Shown here: one piece after another, positions 1-5,357 of the stretch
How positions within the stretch are numbered: the stretch's first letter is position 1
Layout of the letters: each line of letters opens with the position of its first letter
Assembly (NCBI GenBank): GCA_024206355.1
Contig: JAAGZM010000830.1
Location: 1 to 5,814 of the forward strand
Source of the DNA: Gammaproteobacteria bacterium
GTDB lineage: Bacteria > Pseudomonadota > Gammaproteobacteria > Enterobacterales > GCA-2746155
Length of the DNA stretch: 5,814 bases
Direction of reading: 5' to 3'
Translations under genes and position numbers: made by a program
Notes under the pieces: generated by a model
Told to the model about the DNA's origin: nothing
The model's database searches: none
Seen by the model: only the letters and a program-made list of their open reading frames with translations

Positions 1-395
1 CCACTGGTTACAATTTGTCCACTTTCATCAATACCAAATTGACCATTTCTACTGTATGCAGATGTACCATCTGGCATAAGAATTTCAAAAAAACCTCGGC
101 CGTTAATTGCCAAATCTAATGCATTTTCAGTCACCTGAATTGTGCCCTGATTGAAAGACTTTTGAGTACCTGTTAATTTTACCCCAGTACCAACCATCAG
201 GCCACTGGGGAGTTCTGTGTTCTGTGAAGACTGGGTACCAGGTTGACGAATATTTTGATAGAGCAAGTCTTCAAAGACAGCTCTGGATTTTTTATAGCCA
301 ATCGTACTCGCATTCGCCAAATTGTTGGATATAATTGAAATATCCGTTTGCATGGCATCGAGGCCGGTTTTGCTTATCCATAATGCTGGGTGCAT
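1..395 (-). CDS. flgG: Flagellar distal rod protein FlgG, N-terminal part (3' end outside window)
   Basis: FlgG forms the distal rod, the drive-shaft segment that crosses the P and L rings and joins the hook. The first 131 residues are present, about half of the usual ~260. They begin MHPALWISKTGLDA and carry the rod/hook-family signature ISNNLANASTIGYKKSRAVF at residues 22-41. Residues 46-63 (YQNIRQPG...ELP) correspond to the FlgG-specific insertion that separates the straight rod protein from the hook protein FlgE. The motif LDLAINGRGFF at 93-103 is the usual start of the outer domain region. The ATG at 393-395 is preceded by AAGGAG at suitable spacing; that ribosome binding site overlaps the flgF stop codon (TAAAGGAG), so translation is probably coupled to flgF. 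The gene is the last visible member of the flgB-led operon and is cut by the window edge, not by mutation. Identification is firm. Confidence 0.97.
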   Translation of the reverse strand, partial: MHPALWISKTGLDAMQTDISIISNNLANASTIGYKKSRAVFEDLLYQNIRQPGTQSSQNTELPSGLMVGTGVKLTGTQKSFNQGTIQVTENALDLAINGRGFFEILMPDGTSAYSRNGQFGIDESGQIVTS

Positions 396-409
396 AATTC
401 TTTACTCCT

Positions 410-1150
410 TTAGCTAACACGCAATAAATTATCTGCTTTATCGCCGAGCTCTTTAAACTCTTTCATGAACTTTATTTTCATTTCAAATTGACGGGAGAGA
501 GCAATCATATCGGTTAATTCAGTGACTGCACTTACGTTACTACCTTCGAGTGTTTCAGTAATTAAATTGACTGAAGCATCAGCAGGTTCAGGTATTCCAT
601 CTACAGTATCAAATATGCCGTCAGCACCTTTTTTAATATTGATGGGTTCAGGATTAACTAATTTGATTCTATCTAGAATTTGAACCGCTGTTTTTGGAGC
701 ACCAAGCGGTACAATAGTGATGGTTCCATCTTTACCAATTTGCATTTTTTCAATGGGAGGAATGGCAATCGGTCCATTATTGCCGATGACTAGATTACCA
801 CGACCATTTTCCAAAAGACCATTGGCATTAATTCTTAAATCACCAGCTCTTGTAAACGCCTCATTACCATCAGGACGTTGAACAGCTATCCAACCTTCGC
901 CTTTAACAGCAACATCTAGTGAATTACCTGTAGTGACTAAACTGCCTTCACCTAGGTTATAACCAGGTTTTTCTGTCTGCACAAAAACTCTTGATTGATG
1001 ACCTTCACCAATTGATGGCATTGCCCTAAAGCTTTGAAGATCAGCTCTAAAACCAGTCGTTGAAGCGTTGGCTAAATTATTTGCAACGCGAGCTTGGGAA
1101 AGCATGTCTTCCTTCGCCCCACTCATCAATAAATATACGCCCTTGTCCAT
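410..1150 (-). CDS. flgF: Flagellar proximal rod protein FlgF
   Basis: FlgF is one of the axial rod subunits, exported by the flagellar type III system and assembled between the FlgB/FlgC segment and distal FlgG. The product has 246 residues, the normal size. It opens with MDKGVYLLMSGAKEDM and the rod-family motif ANNLANASTTGFRADLQSF at 23-41. LDVAVKGEGW (78-87) and FTRAGDLRINANGLL (99-113) mark the conserved core. The C-terminus has the family helix beginning LEGSNVSAVTELTDMIALSR (201-220), which packs against the N-terminal helix in the rod. The start codon is preceded by GAGAGGAT, and 28 bp separate it from the flgE stop. The opening residues and the 246-residue size separate it from its paralogue FlgG. 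No sign of damage. Confidence 0.97.
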   Translation of the reverse strand: MDKGVYLLMSGAKEDMLSQARVANNLANASTTGFRADLQSFRAMPSIGEGHQSRVFVQTEKPGYNLGEGSLVTTGNSLDVAVKGEGWIAVQRPDGNEAFTRAGDLRINANGLLENGRGNLVIGNNGPIAIPPIEKMQIGKDGTITIVPLGAPKTAVQILDRIKLVNPEPINIKKGADGIFDTVDGIPEPADASVNLITETLEGSNVSAVTELTDMIALSRQFEMKIKFMKEFKELGDKADNLLRVS

Positions 1151-1178
1151 ATCAGATCCTCTCTATACTTATTAACTA

Positions 1179-2483
1179 TTAACGAATTTGTAAAATAGCT
1201 TGTGTCACTGTATTTGAAGTCTCAATTGACTTGGCATTCGCTTGGAAATTTCTTTGTGCTGTAATCAAGTTAACTAACTCTGCTGTTAAATCGACATTAG
1301 ATGCTTCTAATGCACCAGAACGAATCAAGCCAAAACTTTGTGAACCAGCCTCTCCTGCAATAGCATCACCTGAATCAATTGTTGCTGTCCATGCTGTATT
1401 GCCCTCTTGTCTTAAACCTTGAGCGTTATCAAATCGTCCTAATGCTATTTTACCAAGTGCTGTTGATGTTCCATTTGTGTAATTTGCTCGAATAACTCCC
1501 TCATCACTAATATCAAGACCTGAAAGTTGCCCAGTACCAAAACCATCGTGACTTAAAGTAGATACAGCAAAACCAGTTGCAAATTGGGTTGGAGAGTTTG
1601 AGTTATAATCAATTTCTATTGCTTGATCAGCTGCACCTGTTGAATGCGAAATCAGACCTGAGCCATTAGCACTTAGCTCCTCAATACCAAAACTGGTTAT
1701 TGGTCCTGTATATACGCCAGCATCATCAAAATTTATGGTGCCATATTTAGCACCTGAGGTAGTTCCTACAGTACCATCTACTACGTCTTTTAACTCACCA
1801 TCAACAGCAACAAACTGAGCCCACTCATTGTCTGTCACAGAATTATCTTTTACATAATAAAAGGTTGCTACATGAGATTCTCCTAATGAGTCAATAATAG
1901 AGATAGAAGTAGAAGATGTATAAGTAGTTGGCTCGTCTTGATTAAAAAGAGCAGGATCTAATTCATCGGCAGTAGCTGGTAAATTCACACCGATTTCAAT
2001 CTGAGATGTCACAGTTGGAGAGCCAGATGCTGATGGAAGATTTAGAGGAGAAGTACTACTTAAACTCGTCGCAGAAACAGTACCGTCATCATTTACAGGA
2101 AATACTCTTAAAAACTGTCCAGATGAATTAACAACAAATCCATCTGAGTTCACTCCAAGAGCACCAGAGCGAGTAAAAATTTGTTCTTGTGAATCAAGAC
2201 TCGGTGACATAACAAACATGCCATCGCCACTAATTGCAAGATCAAGACTGTTAGAGGTAAAATCTAAGTTACCTTGGTTAAATTGTTGAGCAACTTTACT
2301 TAACAAAACACCACTACCAATTGCCGTAGAACTACTTCCAAGTGAAGAAGTAGCAAAAATATCACCAAATTCGGCACGAGATTCTTTAAAACCTGTGGTA
2401 TTCACATTGGCAATATCATTACTGGTTACCGATAAATCAGCTTGTGCAGCGTTTAAACCACTTAATGCTGTATTAAAAGACAT
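1179..2483 (-). CDS. flgE: Flagellar hook protein FlgE
   Basis: FlgE polymerises under the FlgD cap into the curved hook, the universal joint between rod and filament. The product has 434 residues, somewhat longer than the 403 of Salmonella FlgE; the extra length lies in the middle, surface-exposed part (roughly 140-330), which is Ser/Thr/Gly/Asp-rich and variable across the family. Conserved ends: MSFNTALSGLNAAQADL at 1-17, SNDIANVNTTGFKESRAEF at 21-39, LDLAISGDGMFVM at 80-92, and the C-terminal coiled-coil segment from SGALEASNVDLTAEL to ILQIR (389-434). No Cys is present, as is typical of exported axial proteins. GAGGAG lies 6 nt before the ATG. The gene ends in tandem in-frame stops (TAA TAG, 1176-1181). 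It sits 49 bp after flgD and 28 bp before flgF. The alternative, FlgG or FlgF, is excluded by the opening sequence and size. Confidence 0.97.
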   Translation of the reverse strand: MSFNTALSGLNAAQADLSVTSNDIANVNTTGFKESRAEFGDIFATSSLGSSSTAIGSGVLLSKVAQQFNQGNLDFTSNSLDLAISGDGMFVMSPSLDSQEQIFTRSGALGVNSDGFVVNSSGQFLRVFPVNDDGTVSATSLSSTSPLNLPSASGSPTVTSQIEIGVNLPATADELDPALFNQDEPTTYTSSTSISIIDSLGESHVATFYYVKDNSVTDNEWAQFVAVDGELKDVVDGTVGTTSGAKYGTINFDDAGVYTGPITSFGIEELSANGSGLISHSTGAADQAIEIDYNSNSPTQFATGFAVSTLSHDGFGTGQLSGLDISDEGVIRANYTNGTSTALGKIALGRFDNAQGLRQEGNTAWTATIDSGDAIAGEAGSQSFGLIRSGALEASNVDLTAELVNLITAQRNFQANAKSIETSNTVTQAILQIR

Positions 2484-2532
2484 ATCAAACTCCTCAGTTC
2501 TTGTCGTTAATTTAAAATATAATTGTTAGTTC

Positions 2533-3216
2533 TTAACCTTTGATTTGGCTAACATCATCTAAACTGACACTGCCCAAACCATCTAAATTGAGATATATAC
2601 CACCATTTGTGCCACCAAGGTTGACACTGTCAACACGAGCATAGACACCAGTGGGTAAACTTGTTTCTGTACCGTAAACATCACCAGTCACTGACATCTG
2701 ATAAAATCCTGCAGCAACTACATTGCCATTTTCATCTGTGCCATCCCAAACAAATTCGTTCGGTCCCTGTTGCAAATCACCTAACTCAATGGTTCTTATC
2801 AATTGTCCATTTTCATCTTCGATTCTTAACACACAGTCTGTAGCAGCAGATGAAAGTGCTGCCATTCCCTGGACTTCTGTTCCTCCATCAAAAGATGCTA
2901 CATTTGATGGGACAAGAACTGTTCTACCAACGAGAGCAGAAGCTTGCAATGCTTGATTTGAAGTCATTGACGATGCTAGAGCAGAAAAGCTATCTTGCAT
3001 GGCCTGAAGGCTTTCCAAACTACTAAACTCAGCCATTTGAGAAACAAATTCTGTATTGTCCATAGGTTTGAATGGATCTTGTTGGGCTAACTGTGTTGTC
3101 AGCAAAGCAAAAAAATCGGTTTGGTCTAGCTCAGTTTTACGGCTATCAAGATCGGCATCTGTGCTAGCTCCGATGCTATCTGCGGTAATACTGCTTGAAC
3201 TGTCTACACTAAACAT
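2533..3216 (-). CDS. flgD: Flagellar hook-capping (scaffold) protein FlgD
   Basis: FlgD sits at the tip of the growing hook, catalyses FlgE assembly, and is discarded when the hook is complete. The product has 227 residues, normal for the family. The N-terminal capping region contains the family signature FFALLTTQLAQQDPFKPMDN (35-54) followed by TEFVSQMAEFSSLES (55-69). A short linker leads to ALVGRTVLVPS (94-104), the start of the C-terminal beta-rich region. The FlgD Ig-like/FlnA-type domain is visible through the motif WDGTDENGNVVAAGFY (157-171 region). The first 30 residues are Ser/Asp-rich and look disordered, fitting a type III export signal. GGAGAG precedes the ATG, and 21 bp separate it from flgC. 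One Cys (residue 128) is present. Order and motif make the call secure. Confidence 0.96.
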   Translation of the reverse strand: MFSVDSSSSITADSIGASTDADLDSRKTELDQTDFFALLTTQLAQQDPFKPMDNTEFVSQMAEFSSLESLQAMQDSFSALASSMTSNQALQASALVGRTVLVPSNVASFDGGTEVQGMAALSSAATDCVLRIEDENGQLIRTIELGDLQQGPNEFVWDGTDENGNVVAAGFYQMSVTGDVYGTETSLPTGVYARVDSVNLGGTNGGIYLNLDGLGSVSLDDVSQIKG

Positions 3217-3237
3217 GAATACTCTCCGCTAATGTTA

Positions 3238-3654
3238 TTATTGACCTAAAGTCAATGTACGTTGTAATAGTTTCTTGGCTGTATCAGCCACTTGTAAATT
3301 CGTCTGATAAGCTCTAGATGCCGATATCATATTCGCCATTTCTTCAATGGTATTAACATTTGAGGTATATATGTATCCATCTTGATCTGCTAATGGATGA
3401 TCAGGAGAATAATTTCTAATCGGTTCGGCTTTACTTTCTACAATATCGACTACTTGAACACCAGGTGATTGCATCTGGCTTTTTTGATTACTCTTGTATA
3501 GCGTCTGAAACACAGGATGTTTTGCTCGATAAGTTTCACCAGAACTACTTGTTACACTCTGAGCATTTGCCATATTACTGGCTGTAGTATTTAGCATTAC
3601 CGAATTTGCACTTAATGCTGACCCTGCAATTCCGAATATATTATAAAGTGACAT
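3238..3654 (-). CDS. flgC: Flagellar proximal rod protein FlgC
   Basis: FlgC is a proximal rod subunit exported by the flagellar type III apparatus. The 138-residue product matches the family length. It begins MSLYNIFGIAGSALSANSVM and has the rod-family motif TTASNMANAQSVTSSSGETY (23-42), here with the FlgC-typical extended loop before YRAKHPVFQ. The C-terminal half has SPDHPLADQDGYIYTSNVN, followed by IEEMANMISASRAYQTNLQV, the classic FlgC/FlgG-type C-terminal helix used to pair with the N-terminal helix. The ribosome binding site AAGGTAA is a little weaker than those of its neighbours. It follows flgB by 25 bp and precedes flgD by 21 bp in the same transcript. No anomalies. Confidence 0.97.
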   Translation of the reverse strand: MSLYNIFGIAGSALSANSVMLNTTASNMANAQSVTSSSGETYRAKHPVFQTLYKSNQKSQMQSPGVQVVDIVESKAEPIRNYSPDHPLADQDGYIYTSNVNTIEEMANMISASRAYQTNLQVADTAKKLLQRTLTLGQ

Positions 3655-3679
3655 AATTATTTACCTTGTAATTTCTGCT

Positions 3680-4078
3680 TTATTCGCCTTTGATAGCGGA
3701 CATTAATCCTTTAAGTTTTCCGTCAAGAAACCTAAGACTCATCTGATATTCCATTGCGTTTTCAGCAAATGCGACCTGTTGGCTTGGTAAATCAACGGTA
3801 TTACCATCACCAGTTCCTGTTTGAAAAGGAGTTATGTACTCCAATTGAACAGGAGCTCCGGCAGAAGTTGATGAAAAATGAGATGAGTGTGTACGTGAAA
3901 TCCCACTAGCTTGTTGGCTTGTTGCTACCTTCAAAGCACTATGAAAATCAAAATCTCTTGCTTTATAGCCAGGAGTATTAACATTAGCTATATTTGAAGC
4001 AAGTACCTCAGAACGTTGAGCTCTTAATAAGAGCGCCTGTTCATGTGGTCCAAATGCGTTGTCAAAACTTATAGCCAT
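3680..4078 (-). CDS. flgB: Flagellar proximal rod protein FlgB
   Basis: FlgB is the rod subunit nearest the export gate/FliE base and the first gene of the rod/hook operon. The product has 132 residues, standard length. Family hallmarks are EQALLLRAQRSEVLASNIAN (13-32) with VNTPGYKARDFDF after it, a polar flexible middle rich in Ser/His, and the C-terminal GNTVDLPSQQVAFAENAMEY block with the final helix QMSLRFLDGKLKGLMSAIKG. The start lies downstream of TAGGAT with a rather long 10-nt spacer. The predicted leader from the sigma-54 promoter at 4120-4136 is about 31 nt. It is the promoter-proximal cistron of flgBCDEFG. Confidence 0.97.
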   Translation of the reverse strand: MAISFDNAFGPHEQALLLRAQRSEVLASNIANVNTPGYKARDFDFHSALKVATSQQASGISRTHSSHFSSTSAGAPVQLEYITPFQTGTGDGNTVDLPSQQVAFAENAMEYQMSLRFLDGKLKGLMSAIKGE

Positions 4079-4119
4079 CGAAACTAATATCCTAGTGTTT
4101 TATCATTACCAAGATATTG

Positions 4120-4136
4120 AGCAACTAATGTGCCAA
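4120..4136 (-). promoter_or_regulatory. Sigma-54 (RpoN) -24/-12 promoter for the flgB operon
   Basis: Read on the minus strand the site is TTGGCACATTAGTTGCT. It contains the full TGGCAC, an exact 5-nt spacer and TTGC, with the invariant GG and GC in register. The -12 C is at 4121, so transcription should start near 4109, about 31 nt before the flgB ATG. Sigma-54 promoters of this kind drive the rod/hook operon in polar-flagellated Gammaproteobacteria and need an enhancer-binding activator, usually FlrC/FleR. I could not point to a convincing activator site. The other same-orientation GTGCCA strings in the window (1738-1743, 2609-2614, 2738-2743) lack the matching GCAA half, so this is the only full match I found on that strand. 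Confidence 0.88.
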
Positions 4137-4217
4137 CATTAATTAACTAGGTATTTCAAAGAGTTATAACGATAAGATTAGAAATTGATAGAAAATATCG
4201 GCAATTGGTAACCGAAT

Positions 4218-4238
4218 GGCGGCAAGAGAACTGCCGCC
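4218..4238. terminator. GC-rich hairpin between cheV and flgB; possible cheV transcript end
   Basis: GGCGGCA (4218-4224) and TGCCGCC (4232-4238) form a perfect 7-bp stem around a 7-nt loop, strongly GC-rich within an AT-rich intergenic region. It begins 24 bp past the cheV stop and lies 82 bp upstream of the sigma-54 element, where it would separate cheV transcription from the flgB operon. Neither strand has a T run after the stem, so it is not a canonical intrinsic terminator. An RNA 3'-end stabiliser, a Rho-linked end, a REP-like element or chance are alternatives. An overlapping smaller dyad, TGCCG-CC-CGGCA (4232-4243), could compete for pairing. Confidence 0.35.
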
Positions 4239-4261
4239 CGGCAAATAATTAATACTAGGAT

Positions 4262-5197
4262 TTATTGAACAATAATATCGGTGTCTTTTAATTGCATCTG
4301 AACAGCATTAGCAAGTTCATTAGGATCAAACTTTGGAATAAAGTTATCAGCCCCAACTTTTTCAACCATTGCATTATTAAAGACACCACTTAAAGATGTA
4401 TGAAGTAAAATATGTAAATCTTTCAATTCAGGAGCAGCACGAACTTCAGTAGTAAAGGTATAACCATCCATCTCTGGCATTTCAATGTCTGAGATAACCA
4501 TAATGAGCTGCTCATAAATACTTCCTTTAGATGCCATTTCCTTTAGCATATTCAAAGCATCTAAACCATCTTTAGCCAAGATACTCTTGATACCAAGTTG
4601 AGTAATAGTCCTTTGTATCTGCTTTCTTGCAACAGCGGAGTCATCAGAAATAAGAACCACTCGTTGATCCTCAGGATCAAGCGTTCCTTCTGAAAGTTGC
4701 TCATCAGAAATTTCCACACTGGTAGGATTTATTTCAGCTAGTATTTTTTCAACATCAATAATTTCTACAATGTGTTCATCCATTTTAGTAATGGCTGTTA
4801 AATAGCTACCTTTTCCAGCGCCTTTCGGTGGTGGCAAAATATCAGACCATTTCATATTAATGATTCGTTCAACCGAATTAACCATAAAACCTGTTACTTT
4901 TCGATTATATTCAGCAATGATAACAAAAGCAGACTTTGTATCTTGAATTGGAGGACCACCGATCGCCATACTCATGTCTATGATTGAAGACGCAGTTCCT
5001 CGAATATGGGCAACACCACGTATCACTGGATGAGAGTGTGGTAGTACAGTCAGCGCAGGACAAGTCAGTACTTCTTTTACTTTAAACACATTGATTCCGT
5101 AAATTTGTTTACCGTGTAATCTGAAAAGTAATAGTTCAAGGCGGTTTTGCCCTACCATCTGGGTACGTTGGTTAACGCTTTCCATTATTCCTGACAT
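4262..5197 (-). CDS. cheV: Chemotaxis coupling protein CheV (CheW domain plus receiver domain)
   Basis: CheV couples methyl-accepting chemoreceptors to the kinase CheA at the cytoplasmic face of the membrane, and its receiver can be phosphorylated by CheA to adjust or damp signalling. The product has 311 residues, normal for CheV. Residues ~17-157 are a CheW-like domain: NRLELLLFRL (18-27), YGINVFKVKEVL (33-44), PVIRGVAHIRG (57-67), and VEIIDVEKILAEI (144-156). Residues ~178-305 are a receiver: acidic pair D185-D186, predicted phosphoacceptor D237 in SDIEMPEMDG, conserved T267 in LLHTSLSG, and K289 in FIPKFDP. All catalytic positions are intact, so phosphorylation is expected. The ATG at 5195-5197 follows GGAG with a 6-nt spacer, and an in-frame TAA directly precedes the ATG, ruling out a longer protein. 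It sits upstream of flgB on the same strand and is divergent from flgA. cheR, usually found between cheV and flgB, is absent. Confidence 0.97.
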   Translation of the reverse strand: MSGIMESVNQRTQMVGQNRLELLLFRLHGKQIYGINVFKVKEVLTCPALTVLPHSHPVIRGVAHIRGTASSIIDMSMAIGGPPIQDTKSAFVIIAEYNRKVTGFMVNSVERIINMKWSDILPPPKGAGKGSYLTAITKMDEHIVEIIDVEKILAEINPTSVEISDEQLSEGTLDPEDQRVVLISDDSAVARKQIQRTITQLGIKSILAKDGLDALNMLKEMASKGSIYEQLIMVISDIEMPEMDGYTFTTEVRAAPELKDLHILLHTSLSGVFNNAMVEKVGADNFIPKFDPNELANAVQMQLKDTDIIVQ

Positions 5198-5207
5198 TTA
5201 AAGCTCC

Positions 5208-5216
5208 AAAAAAAAA
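5208..5216 (-). repeat. A9/U9 homopolymer directly before the cheV ribosome binding site
   Basis: Nine A on the plus strand read as nine U in the cheV leader, immediately followed by GGAG (plus-strand 5204-5207) and the ATG 6 nt later. A U-rich stretch here could act as a ribosomal protein S1 landing site that enhances translation. Such tracts can also slip during replication or transcription. The tract is outside the coding frame, so length change would alter expression level at most. It is about 11 nt past the dyad at 5228-5255, too far to make a standard intrinsic terminator. Confidence 0.5.
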
Positions 5217-5227
5217 TTCTAACTAGG

Positions 5228-5255
5228 ATGCCATCGGCTATATCGATTAAGGCAT
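5228..5255. repeat. Imperfect inverted repeat in the cheV leader/promoter region
   Basis: On the minus strand ATGCC pairs with GGCAT (outer 5 bp), then ATCG pairs with CGAT (inner 4 bp), with a 3-nt bulge on one side and a 7-nt loop. In plus coordinates the outer arms are 5228-5232 and 5251-5255, and the inner arms 5233-5236 and 5244-5247. It lies 31-58 bp upstream of cheV, so it could be an operator dyad or, if transcribed, a leader hairpin. Its minus-strand text also contains GCCGAT, like the start of a sigma-28 -10 box, but no fitting -35 is present. Function unproven. Confidence 0.3.
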
Positions 5256-5290
5256 GACAATTGCAAGGTAATTAATAAAACGTGGTGATT

Positions 5291-5306
5291 CGACAATTTA
5301 TTGACG
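5291..5306. promoter_or_regulatory. FleQ/FlrA-like operator in the cheV-flgA divergent region
   Basis: On the minus strand 5292-5305 reads GTCAATAAATTGTC, which agrees at all but one position with the FleQ binding consensus I recall for Pseudomonas (GTCANTAAATTGAC). It is also a 16-bp imperfect palindrome at 5291-5306 with 6 of 7 arm bases paired. It lies 51 bp upstream of the flgA start and 93 bp upstream of the cheV start. A second GACAATT half occurs 36 bp away at 5256-5262. FleQ/FlrA is the master flagellar activator and flgA is among the early flagellar genes under it in Pseudomonas. No sigma-54 element for flgA accompanies the box. The match could be chance in AT-rich DNA. Confidence 0.4.
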
Positions 5307-5357
5307 ATAACAGTCACTTATTAATAATGATTTATAATTAAAGTTTAGGCTAATAAT

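Noticed and set aside
1231..1422. Plus-strand open frame of 63 codons inside flgE
   Set aside because: It is antisense to the conserved C-terminal part of flgE, has no ribosome binding site I can see, and resembles no known protein.
1738..1743. GTGCCA strings within coding sequence (also 2609-2614 and 2738-2743) as extra sigma-54 promoters on the minus strand
   Set aside because: None has GCAA five bases before it on the plus strand, so the essential -12 half is missing. I found no internal promoter for flgF/flgG.
2484..2532. Possible terminator or promoter between flgD and flgE
   Set aside because: The 49-bp gap is AT-rich but has no stable inverted repeat, T-run after a stem, or -24/-12 element; it holds the flgE ribosome binding site only.
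2661..2956. Two overlapping plus-strand open frames (2661-2843 and 2723-2956)
   Set aside because: Both lie antisense to the conserved flgD coding sequence in different frames; compositions look like back-translation shadows and neither has a plausible start region.
5301..5338. Sigma-70 promoter for flgA from TTGACG (5301-5306) and TATAAT (5333-5338)
   Set aside because: Each hexamer is good alone, but the spacing is 26 bp, far beyond the usable 16-18, and no better partner exists for either. Kept only as a possible isolated -10.
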